64,000 bases of DNA from Phoenix dactylifera (taxonomy: Eukaryota > Streptophyta > Magnoliopsida > Arecales > Arecaceae), in assembly GCF_009389715.1 (NCBI RefSeq), contig NC_052399.1, positions 26,235,146 through 26,299,145 on the forward strand, given 5' to 3'. A program made the position numbers and the translations under genes. The notes beneath the pieces were generated by a model. It searched no databases. It worked only from the letters and a program-made list of their open reading frames with translations, and was not told the origin of the DNA. Below, piece by piece: positions 38,191 to 50,439 of this stretch. Each line of letters starts with the position of its first letter. Position 1 is the first letter of the stretch.

Positions 38191-39886
38191 TTCAAACCAT
38201 CTTCCTTCTCCCTTTGATTTTCTACATAAGCAGAAGTTTATATGGTGATTTTGTATGGGTCTTGATGTGTGGGTTCATCCTGCTAAATTTGGCAAAAATA
38301 TCGTACCTTATAGAACTTCAAGCTAACTTTCAAGTCATTCAGAACTGTTCTGAGCATTGTAAGCTTGCATGTAGAATTGATTGATCACAAAATCTCCTCC
38401 TAGTTATCAAAATCAGTGTCTCCCTTGCCATCCTAATGTTGCTAACTTCTGAATGGCTAGGCAAATATGGCTCTCAAATCAATACATAGTCAAATGCTTA
38501 AGCGTCAACTTCTCTTTCAAAGCTTGTAGTTCCATATTATAATACCAGGTATTGCAGCAAGTTTCAAATGGACTTACATGTCTTTCCAAGAGGACCACCA
38601 GTTATTTCAGGGATTCTTTACCAACTTTATGAATTCCATATTCACCTTTATTTTAAGCGCAAGCATTAGCCCTCTTTATTAGGGTCACCAAATTCCTTTC
38701 CCTCATTTCGAATTTAATATCACCAATTTGTTCCAAACTCCAACTATTGCCCATTGACACATGGAAATGGACCTAATTGTATTTCTAGGGTTGTTCTGGG
38801 AATTAATGCATGCCTTTCTTCTCAATCTCAAGAATCCACTTAGTGCTCTTAGTGATATATCTGTAGAAAACATTTGATGTAGTATAGATTCTAAGATCAA
38901 TCATATCCAACAGGCAGGATTTGCTGTGGTCAACAAGAAACCAGCAAGCTAATGGATGCTGTAACTCCTTGCTTCTTTTTTACATTGCAGCCAATTTATA
39001 CTCATTAGAAAGAACACTTCAAGACATATGAGTGATATTTCATAGTCCTTGGGCCCTGGCCAAATCCTAACACTTTTAGGGAACAAACATTGGTTGGAAT
39101 ATACAGTCGTAATTTAGTGATGAATTATTCCATTTTCTGCAAGCATTTAACCTAATAGCTAGGAGGCGTGGATACTTCAAATTGGATTCTGTATTTGTAT
39201 TTGATCATATACCAATACTAGTCAAGGATGTCTAGGCATATGTGTTAGTACTTCAGTATCCTTTTTACTTTAATAATATTAAAAAAAGGATCTGAATACT
39301 TCCCTAATACTCAAAGTACTTCCTAGATAATGAGGTGTACAACGGAGAGATTTTTCTAAATGAATGTTGACCTTTTTAATGGAGACATACACACACATAT
39401 ACATACTTACATGTACATATACATACATATTAATACATATGTATGTATGTAGCATATATGTATACATAAGTACACATACACAGACAGACGTGCATGCACG
39501 CACACATATATACGAGTTTCGAAATCAAGGATTATTCTCTCTAGATTATGACTGTCAAATTTTCTACCAAGAATACCCTTCTTATGTATCTTAAGAATAT
39601 GTTACTTACCTAATTGACTTTCTCAACATCAACTACCACAGATACTTTCTTCACCTTTCCTAATAACCTTTTTTAACTCTCAAATAAATTGGGCTCTATC
39701 TCTCTTTTTAATTCGACCCTCAAACAAATTGGCTATCAAATTCAACTCCTAAACATATTGAACTCGATCACTCTCTCTCTCTCTCCCCCTCCCTCCCTCC
39801 TTTCTTCTAACAAACATGCATTGCACATGTCCTATTGCTAGTATATATGTATGTATGTACATACGTATATATACATACATATATAA
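38191..39886. other. Intergenic DNA, no gene seen
   Basis: AT-rich, with CA/TA-type microsatellite-like sequence near 39385-39510 and a CT run near 39770-39800. No coding exon is supported. Confidence 0.5.
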
Positions 39887-40479
39887 GGTCGGCGGAACCA
39901 TCCCGAACCAGGCGGTTCCACCCATTCCGAGCCGTCCCAGTGGCTCACTGATACAGTTCCGATTGTAAAAACGATACGCTTGTTGGAGCCGAAGAAGAAG
40001 GAAAGAGAGAGCAACCAAGGGAGGGAGGGAGAAGAAGAGGTGGCGAACACTGGTGGAGGGCTGCGAGGGGCCGCAGCAGCCAAGGCCACGGCCCGGTTCT
40101 TCTGTTTCGAACGAAACAAGGTCAGGCCGCGGCTAAAAAATTTTGAAATTTTTAAGTGAAGTCGGCAAATTGCTTGTTGATTTCACTTAAGAATTCCAAA
40201 ATTAAAAAAAATTGCGATTTTTAAGAAAAGTTGGTAAATCTCTTGCTACTTCATTTAAAAATCGCAAAATATTTTAGCCACGGCCAGACCCCTGTTTCGT
40301 TCGAAAAAGAGGAACAACAGCGGCATCGCCTGCCGCGGCCTCCGCCGGCCTCCCTCCCCTGCTTTCTCTCTCTCTCTTCCTCTCTCCCAGTGTCGTGCCC
40401 TCTCTCGGTACTAGCCCGGCATGGCCCATACCAAGTCATCCCAACAGAGAACCAGTACGGTGCCCAGTACCAGTTTCTC
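39887..40479. repeat. Foldback (long inverted repeat) element with nested hairpins
   Basis: The outer left end AAGGTCGGCGGAACC is matched by the complement of the right end, AAGGTCGGAGAAACTGG. The inner arms match well: TCGAACGAAACAAGGTCAGG, CCGCGGCTAAAAAATTTTG on the left against TCGAACGAAACAGGGGTCTGG, CCGTGGCTAAAATATTTTG as complement of the right. The centre (40132-40275) holds two further hairpins, built on AATTTTGAAATTTTTAAGTG and TTGCGATTTTTAA. The whole could extrude as a cruciform or give a hairpin RNA. No coding sequence is seen. It is flanked on both sides by TA-rich microsatellite sequence. Confidence 0.7.
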
Positions 40480-40485
40480 CGACCT

Positions 40486-40691
40486 TGATATATTATATAT
40501 ATGTATATGTATATACATATGTATATGTATATGTATATACATATGTATATGTATATGTATATATATATGTATATGTATATATATATATGTATATGTATAT
40601 ATATATATGTATATGTATATATATATGTATATATATATATATATGTATATATATATAATGTATATATATATAATATATATATATATGTATG
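40486..40691. repeat. TATATG/TA microsatellite
   Basis: About 206 bp of TATATG and TATA variants. It produces long artificial open frames of Tyr, Ile and Met in several frames; these are not genes. Confidence 0.95.
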
Positions 40692-42580
40692 TATAATTTT
40701 TAGTTTGTAGGCATTTTTAATGGTATAGATTGTTCCCAATAGTGTGAATCTTCGATTTGGACGCTCCAATATTGAGAGTAGATTCTCTTTATTGAGATGA
40801 GCATAGTCCATCTCATACACAATCAAACATACACAAACATATATGGATATATTATATACAAATATATATACCTATATAATCATATAATATCCCATTTTCT
40901 TAGAATCTGCCATATCACCATATTCAGACGATGCCATATTCATATCATTCTTCTATTTCCATGCTTTATAGCCTAATAGTATTTTAGTCATAACAGATAC
41001 CTCTCAATAAATGTGCAGTCTAGAACAAAAGTAGCCTAGGGTTAGCATTATCAAGGATCTTTCTAAACTACTAACTTCCAAGAGAAGTCATTAGATCATG
41101 TAAGATTTTGAGAATCATTATTGAGTTTATATGGCAATTTAAATATATTGTCTTTTGTTGTCAACTCTTTTCTTGACCTCTCTACCATCCTTTTCAGTCT
41201 TCTTCATAAAAGTTCTTCTCCCCTGCACACTCTCCACATCCACCCACAGCATCAGGATTTCAGCCAACCTCATCACCATTATTCTTGCTTCTTGAAGGAG
41301 ATTACTTGTCGAGAAATTCCAGCTGATGCAACAAACCATCTAATGCCTCACGGACCAGGGTTTCAGGCCAAAATGAAACATTGTCCATAATCTTGGTTCT
41401 TTTGATGGACCGAAATCAATCCATATAAAATATTTGCCATGCACTGACTTTTAGTCAAGAATAAGTCAAATCAGACAAATTAGCCCTATTGTAATTCAGA
41501 CAACTTATTTAAATTAATACCCCGGTTTGACATCCCAAACAGTTCGGTGCATACCCATTAATGAGTACCATAGAGACCTCTTGGATACATGGGGGTCTGG
41601 CTCAATACAGGAAGGCTTGGTATGATACAAGGAGGCTTGGTTCAAGCAAAAATGATACAAACTACCCCCAACCCACTCTAATGATGTGTGGATCAAGCAC
41701 TTCAGGGATGGATTGATGGTTTTTCCCAAACCTATCTAAAACCACTCCCAAATTGAGCGATATCAAGGTGTCACTTCGGAAGTGGGCTAAAGTGTGCTTT
41801 TCCCTTGTTTTTAATTATTTGAACGTTGAAATAAGGGGAAGATGGGACAGGTTGCTGCAAGGGTTTTCCCATTAGATTGACCAGTTTAAAACCATTTTTA
41901 AGCTAGAAACTTCATATTCCCAATTTATACAATTAAAAACATAAAGTCAGATAAGAAAATATTACTAAAAAAATTTAGAACCAAAGTTTGGAGCCAAAAA
42001 GGGTTGTACCAAGGGTGTATGGCACCCATTGATACCCTTTGCTAGTACGATCCTCAATATGGTGTGTGCCTTAACCATCCTTGGTCGATATGGAATGGAT
42101 TCTCAATATTTCGAACTTTGATTAAAACAAATTCAAAAACAAGATTACCAATGGGTTCATGTCCAAGACGTCCGTCTCCAAGACCTCTCCACTTTAGGCC
42201 TTTTTTATCTAAGTGAAGTCCAGTCTGAAGCTTCAAGTCCAATTCCAAATTGGATATTAAAGTGATGTTCAATTATTGAAATTGATTTCTCTTTTGTTTT
42301 CTCTTCTAGACCAATTTTCTTTTTCTCTCTTTCTTTAAGAATGATGAAGACATGTGAACCAAGAGAAAGGACAGGTTTAACATTTTTTAATGTTCATTAT
42401 TACTTAATATTAATGAATGCAGATACATGTTTACATATGTATCCATATTCTCGTATATATGTCTGTAAGTAATGTATAACTGTATGTATATCTATATTTA
42501 TCTAAGAATAATATGGATATGAATCAAACATTAGTTATATTCATATTTGTTTAAAAAATATTTTTAGGAATTTGTCACAT
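40692..42580. other. Intergenic DNA, mostly repeat-like
   Basis: No gene is seen. 41515-41720 contains GGTACT/AGTACC-type sequence similar to the dispersed family noted elsewhere. The minus strand at 41339-41139 is open for 66 codons with a charged helical look (LLQEARIMVMRLAEILML and KKTEKDGREVKKRV), not recognised. Confidence 0.4.
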
Positions 42581-42589
42581 GCAATCAGG

Positions 42590-42794
42590 GAACACTAAAC
42601 CGACCCAAACCAAGCGGTTCGGCCAGTACCAAAAGGAATCGATGCTAACCTGGGACGATTTGGCCATTCAGGTCAGTTCGGCCTATAAAAGTCTCCCCAA
42701 CCTTCCCCACTCCGATGACTTCCCTCGAGGCTCCAACCGTACCCTAGCTCCTTCGAGCCTCTCTCTCTTTCAACGTTGGCCGCCACCGACAAGG
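42590..42794 (+). promoter_or_regulatory. Promoter- and first-exon-like block, plus strand
   Basis: GGCCTATAAAAGTCTCCCC at 42680 looks like a TATA box, followed by a CT-rich leader and a textbook donor GACAAG|GTAAGT at 42794. The upstream part (42595-42670) has the GGTTCGG/GGTCAG character of the local dispersed repeats, so this may be a repeat-borne promoter. No downstream plus-strand exon was found before the response regulator gene on the other strand. Confidence 0.3.
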
Positions 42795-43060
42795 TAAGTC
42801 CCCCCTTCCGCTCTCTCTCCCTAATAAGTTCTCTCCTTATTTAGGCAATTTTTTTGATATTGTTATAAAGTAATTGATCTTAATCAAAACATGATATTTA
42901 TCAAGCACAGAACAGCACTTGCCTAGCGACAGGATCAGGCAACAAGACACATGGCACGTTATGAGCTCAACTGTCATCAGTCAAGCCTCAAGATCTAAGA
43001 TTTATGCACAGGAATGCAGTCCTATGTCGCTTGTGCCTGGCGCACAAATTAACTCCATAT

Positions 43061-43377
43061 CTGAAATAAGCTATTAGCAAGCAAAAGACCTGATGGAGTA
43101 GCATAGTTAGCCTAATAATCATATTTGATACTATGCTCTTCAAGACATAAGCACAATATGTCATTTACCAGAGATCAACTCTTTCTAATTTTGCAACAGA
43201 CTAATGAGCAATGAATCTTTAATTTATCTTGAACACATAGAAAAATCCTTATCTATTAATCACACAAAAATCTGAGGTATTGATAAGAAGGATAAGCCAA
43301 TAATGCAAACACAATCTGCATGATTTTGTTTTCCTATTTAAAATAAGAAATAAAGCAGATTTGTGGGACTTAATTAC
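43061..43377 (-). other. Possible 3' UTR intron of the response regulator gene
   Basis: The stop codon TAG (43380-43378) is followed at once by a donor (TAG|GTAATT). An acceptor TTATTTCAG ends at 43061. If spliced, the 317 bp intron lies in the 3' UTR. The alternative donor AA|GTAGGT, one base before the stop, would remove the stop and extend the protein by about two dozen residues into the next segment. Confidence 0.35.
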
Positions 43378-46300
43378 CTACTTGGACAGAACACCCATGA
43401 GATCATTCGAAGAGAAATGTGGTAACTTAGAATTCTCGACTCCAGAACCATCTCCAAAATCCAAAACAGTCTCTTGCTTCACTCTGACCCTTTCATTACC
43501 AATGCATGTATTCCAATGACTCGGGTCATTAGTTGGAGATTCATTGTCATCCACAGCAAACCGGCTGGGGATGCATGTACCCTTACCCACAAATCCAAGA
43601 TTCCTCCCTCGTCCTTGGTCTGGCAATGCACTCGTTTTTGAGTCAGATCCTTGAATGCACAAGCTAGGCAAGTGAGTGGGCAATCTACTTGCTGGAGCAA
43701 CATTTACTATTGAGTTCTGCACCTGCCAACCAGTGCAGCTTTCTGTACGAATTGAGCAGGATGACACCGATGGTGAAACTGATCCTGGAACTGAGTACCC
43801 ATTTAGCACACCAACATTCTTCAAGTCTCCATTTGAGACTTGTTCCATATCCAATGGTACATTATGTGACTGAGAAGATATCAGGTTGTAATCCATGACT
43901 GTGCTGCTGTTAGTATAGTTAGAATTTTGATTAACAGGAAGAGCATTGCTCCTGACCTGAAAGCTTGTGGATGACAGAGCAGTATCCACTGTAGAGTTCG
44001 GATTTATCGGAACATGACTGTTCCCTATCTGGAAACCATTTGATGACTGCGAGGGAGCTATAAGACAAGAAGGTTGTACATTAATTGCATGATTAGATTC
44101 TGGCAGCACAGGGTATGGGTGTTGCTGTTGTAACATCTGCACCAGCAAGTTACCACTCTGACTTTTGTTCACTGCCCCAAGATTACCAGCAGTACCTGTT
44201 GCACTGAATTGATTACTAGACCAAGCTGAAAAACCAGAGGACATGTCTTCAACAACAATGTTGGACTGAGGGAGCTGCTTCTGTGTACTGGATTGGCATT
44301 TCAATAGAGGTTGACCAAATGCCACTCCTTGTTCAACAGGAATGCACTTATGTGCTCGCATCGAGGCATGTAGGAGAACTGGCTGATCAACTGCTGGCAA
44401 CCCTAAGCTGCCTGAAGGTCGGCCTAAGAGCTCGACATGCAAAGCAGCTAGAGTTTGTGGTGGAATTTGACCTGAAGCAGCCAAAGCTTGGAAATCAAAT
44501 CTGCCCAATGAGCCCAATTTGGCATTTGGTTCTACAGATCCACAGAATGAATTAGGAAGCACGCTCTGGTTTTGAGCAACCCCACTTAACCTCTTCAAGT
44601 ATAGTCTGAATTTCTGCACGTTTTTACCAAATTGCTGGTGAAAATTTTGTTCATATTTTTCAAGAATAGCATAAATATCTTTTCTTTACCCTATAAGCAC
44701 GAGGTGCATCTTTGTAATGAATAAAGCTCAGTAGAGTAATAACAGAAAATATAAATCATTGAGTATGAACAGGCATTCTATGCCATATTGGTATTTGCAG
44801 TTTATAATGAAGTAAAAGCATCTAAGTCATCTTTTGAGAATTACCCATGAAATGAACAAATGGCTAGTGAGGGTTTTATGATTAAGTAATCTGATGTTCA
44901 TGTGAATATGTTTTAAAAAGTAGCTTATGTTATGATTTTTGTCATTACGCTCATAATTCATGCTTCAAAGATAAATGAGTTCCCTTCACAAAAAGCTTGC
45001 TTCCTTCTATCTCATGTTATGATGTTTGTTGTTAGGCCTATGATTCATGCTTCAAAGATAAATGAGTTCCCATCACAAAAAGCTTGCCTCTTTCTATCCC
45101 ACTATAGAACTAAGTTAATAGACACCTTTGGAGAATCTGCTCTCAGGCTGTTCCCCTCATTAGCATGTCTGCTACTTAACTCTTCCAGACAAATCACATA
45201 GGGCAACCACTTAGAAAGCAATATCACACATTTAAAGGCATAGAAACTAACTTTGAAAGCTGTACCTTCAACTATGGCTAACTTGATGTTTCAATCAAAT
45301 TCCACCATAAGACTGCATCAGAATGGCCCCTAGCAAGGAGAATGTCCTCCTTGAAATTAATGGCACGAATTTGCTCAACGTTTTTTACAAATGGGATGGG
45401 AGAAGAAAAGTCAAATATTGGCATGATGAATCAACTAATATACTACAACTGTTTTAGCAAAAAATATCTTAAAATTCAGAAAAATTATTCAATGATGCAA
45501 AAGGAAACTATAACAGAAAGTTGAACATCAAATTGCAAATCATTAATTAGCTTCTTTAAACTTTCTGTTTGATTTCCTCATCAATCTCTCCTTTTCATAC
45601 AAGTCTTAACCCAAGCTTGCATGAAAAGCACAAAATCAACATAGAACTGACCAAATTGATACCTTTGAAAACATATAGCCAAAGTTACTTGATCCACTAG
45701 GTGCGTCCTAGGTGCTGCTAAGGAAAGCTTTCCATTTCGAGCTTCCAAGCAATGATTCTCCCTCTTGGAAGGATATTTCTTTCTTCATTGGCAGTTACTT
45801 CATAATTGATGAGTACTTTAAATTCTGTGATCACTCAGGCTTCAGAACAACATTCTCTTGTTATGAACGAGTTTTTTATGAGATATAACAGCTATTAGAT
45901 ATTTTTTATTTTTCCTGTGTCCCTTTTCACAAGCATTATGCTATTAAAATAATAATTTTCCACTTTTAGCTGTTGCCATTGTTCTTAACTCACATATGCA
46001 CAAGAAACATCCCATGTTTGTAATCATAATTCTACTGGCTTTTGCTACTAGATTCATCAAATCACGTGCTTAATTTATTTTTGGCCAAATATGAAATTGT
46101 ATATTAAAAGTAACTATATCATCTTTTAATGTTACCAAAGTACAATAGTGCATCACTCATATTATCACTACCGTATAATCTGTTTTTCTTCTTCATGTGA
46201 CAATAGGTTTATAAAAATCTTAGGATTTTTAAATTGTCAAATAGACATTATTTACTTTGAAAGGCACAATTTGTTGAACATATTTCATGGTTGCTACATT

Positions 46301-49282
46301 ATAGTACCCAATATTCTTAAATTGTCACATTGACATTATTTACAGTATATGGGCTTGGTATGGAGCTGTAACGAGACATGGTACAACTACTGTGCCAACT
46401 CTAATAGTACACCATACCAACCCATCCCATATTGATAAGTTAATGATACAGGATCCAGTGGCAAGAGTATAAATCTTGATTTTATCAATATTATACATTA
46501 TTTATATGTTCACAACGACATTGTATTTGACAATCCGACTAAAATTATATAAAAAGCTAGAGCAACTTAAATGAAATAAGATCTGTCTTGTGGAACTTGA
46601 TGAAGTTTAAAGGAAGTTGACCTATGGGATCCCATTAACAGACCAATTTTACTAGTCAAAGAGTCAGTACTAGTCACGTTATGGTATTGTTAACCCTGTC
46701 TATAGGCTAGTTTCTAGGCTCAAGTTACCAAATTAAACTTTAAATGGAGTCAGATACTTTGCCAAAATATGGAACTACAGATCAATAAAAGGATACATTG
46801 GTCAAGAATCATTTCAGGTAAAGCTAAGCATAAGAATAAAACTTCTAGAATATTTTTTTGCAAGCAATGAATTAGTAGTTTATACCAAAACCTACTGAAC
46901 AATACAGGTAATACCCTTAATCACCTGATGTACGTTTCCAACTAGCATTCTTGGCAAACCTGTTTAGCGATATATATCATGATTTTGTAGAATCCGATCA
47001 GTGATCACAATATTCTAACTTCATTTGTGCCATGACAGATGGGAACAAATGAGTATTTGAGACACCAGAGTTTTTAAAAAAAAGGGAAAAAGAACTCTAG
47101 GTCAATGAGATACCTGACAGAATTGAAACATTATACAGTCCAAATTGTAAACAGGAAAAAAATGCAATAAGCATAACCCCTTTAGTTTTACTTACCAAAG
47201 CTTGAAATAACTTCCCTATGACAATTAAAATCATCTACTTCCAAAAAAAATTTATTTGAAGTTAGAGTCAGACCTGCAAATGGCTTGCAACATTTTCCCT
47301 AGTCAGGCCAGGAACATTCATCAATTCTAGAATTCTCTTAGGGACAGCCTCTGTGCACAGTTGAGAAAAATCCATCAATAATGCATGAAGTACATATTTG
47401 CAAGCATGCGTTTCAATGTATAATCACAGAACCAAGTTCAGTTACATATGTGTGTTTGCACATGCATGGATTATATATATGTACAAGATGGTTTTCAGAC
47501 TCCAGCAAGATGTCTTATGATTTAAATTATATCGTAAACTAAAGAAAAAACCATGGTGATCAATGTTCATACTGTCAATGCCAAGTTGATTCACAGCACT
47601 GACAAATTGCTGATGGAGCTCCACTGACCATACCACACGTGGCTTCTTTGATGCAGAAGGATCCTCGTTGTCCAGTTCACCATCATCTTCATCTTCTTTA
47701 GCATCTCTTTTCTTTTTCTGAGATTTCCAAGTACCATCTGTTCCATCATTCACTGATGAAGCATACTCAGTATCATCAACAGCACGTCTAAAACGATCAG
47801 ATTCCTCCATGGTACCTGAATGTTCAAGATCTCTATTTTCGTTCCATTTTTTTCTAATAACATGCTGCCATATGTTCTTTAACTCTTCTATGCGTACAGG
47901 CTTAATCAAATAATCACATGCCCCATGCTTTATCCCTCTCATCACAGCACTAGTTCTCCCATCAGCGGACATCACTGCAAATTGAAAATCTAGCAGGTTA
48001 TATCCTAATTGAAAAGAAACTACAAAAAAATAGTAAACAGAATATTACTCACTAATAACAGGAAGATCCATTTCAAGTCCAACAAGTTCAAGTAGCTTAT
48101 ATCCATCCATGTCAGGCATATGAACATCACTTATCACCACATCATAACCACCTTTCCTTTCTCTAAGAAGGGATAAAGCTTTTGTAGCCTGACAGCAAGT
48201 TGTAACTGCAAGATATTGAAAATTATCATCACTATGCTAGGCAGCTATAGACTTGCATAAGAAATTAAGAAATGATCAAATTAGTTGATTATAAATTCAG
48301 AAAATAAGTTAAATCACCAACAGGCAATTGACATAAGATTGGAATGCCATTGTCTAAAAAAAGAAATTTTTACATATATACCCTCCTAAATATATGAAAT
48401 TGTATGAATAGCCTCGTAAAATTACTATTTACTTGTATATCCTTCTTTTTTTTCTTTTTTGCATATATACCCGTACCATCTAATGTCGTTAAAAATAAAT
48501 AGCTTAAAACTAAAATGACTGATATACCCTTATGAGTAGATATGCAGAAAAAAGTTATAATGGTATATACGCAAATAGCAACTTTACAAGGGTATTCATG
48601 CAATTTCTCATATTTAGAAGCGTATACATTCAAAAAATTATTAAAAAAAAGATCAAAACTCGGTTAGAACTTGCTAAGTTTTTTATGATTCAGTTGGATC
48701 CACAGCTCAAAAAAAGATTGAGCTACATTGTCAATTTTCTTTATAAGATCATGACTCGGTCAAGTTGGAATATTAGGTGACCATTTTAGTAATCCTATTC
48801 TCCATTTGATTTTGATATAATTATCATTATTAAATCTATGACACCTATATATTCTTCATTATTTTTAAAAGATTAAAGCATATCAAATTTAAATTCATTA
48901 TAGATGTTTAGACTATTATAATATTTTTTAGTGATTTGTAACTATTGAGTTGTTTTTTTTTAGGCAAGAATTTCGTAAAAGCAATATGATTCATTCTATA
49001 AGAGTTGATATTAACATGAGATCATGTGACATGATAATATTAATCTTTTTTCGTCATCTTTTTTTATTAAGAATAACAGAATTATCTTTACTGAATTTTG
49101 ATCATTTTTATGGATTTTTTTAAATGTATACCCTCCTAAATATGTGTAATTGCATGAACACCTTTGCAAAGTTGCTATTTACATATGTATCCTTATAATT
49201 TTTTTTTACGCATCTACTATAAGGGTATTTCAGTCATTTCAAATTTAAATCATTTATTTTTTAGCGGCGTTAGATGGTATGG

Positions 49283-49380
<98 letters not shown>

Positions 49381-50407
49381 AAGGGTATACATACAAAATA
49401 AGTATTTTATGAGGGTATACATGCAAATAGCAATTTTACGAGGGTATCCATACAATTTTGTATATTTTAGAGGGCATACATGCAAAAAACCCCTAAAACA
49501 ATCTTGTATTGCAACCTTGTGCAAAGTGAAAGCAATGATGAGATTGTACTTTATAGATCAATGGAGGCACAAAAATATGCAGGTATTTTGTGCATAAAAT
49601 GAATTAGCTTCCAAGGAGAGCAATAGATAACTTATTCATGGTCCCTTTCTACAAACAAGGTTATGTTTTTAAACCATGCACTAGTAATCCAGCATTATGC
49701 AATCTTAGCAAATTATAGAAGGATTCACTATTGGACTGAAATCATTTAAATAGCATCCAGCAGCAACACATTGGAAAGCATTATTTATGCTTACTAATAA
49801 GCATAATTAATAAACGAGTAGCTCAAAAAAGGGCCATTAAGTAGGATATAGGTACCAAATTTTACCAATCTATATTGTAAGGTACATATTTTACTGAATA
49901 GATAGGTTATGGACTCTGGTTCTGGTGAACTACTTGTTTCACCAAATGCTTAAAGCTACTAATGTAAAATCCAGGACCTGGAATAAAGTTCTAAGTCAAC
50001 AAGGACTAGATGTAGAATGGTAGTCAAACAAGTTGGTGGACCTCAATTTCCCCAAGAAATTTGCAACTAATGCACTAAGCTACACTATTTTAATCAATTC
50101 TCTTTCAACCTAAACTAATTTATTTGCTCAATGGTGTACAAAAATATGTTAAACATGTACAGTTAGTCTTTAACTAGTCGGCGGAACTAGACACATAAAT
50201 CATCTTTAATAGCTCTTTGGATTATTATTTATTATGTGCATTTCATAGTTCCAAAGTGTGGGGTCATAAATAACATCAAACAATCATTTGTGCTCAATAC
50301 AAAACAAAAATCTTAAAACTGACAAAAAACAACTAAGTGGACATTTGATTATAGGCACATATTAACAACCCCATAATATATATTTGGCATAATAATGTTG
50401 ATGTATG

Positions 50408-50439
<32 letters not shown>

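Noticed and set aside
40251..40826. 191-codon minus-strand frame rich in Tyr and Ile, and several similar plus-strand frames
   Set aside because: They are produced by the TATATG microsatellite and the foldback arm; there is no domain and no sensible composition.
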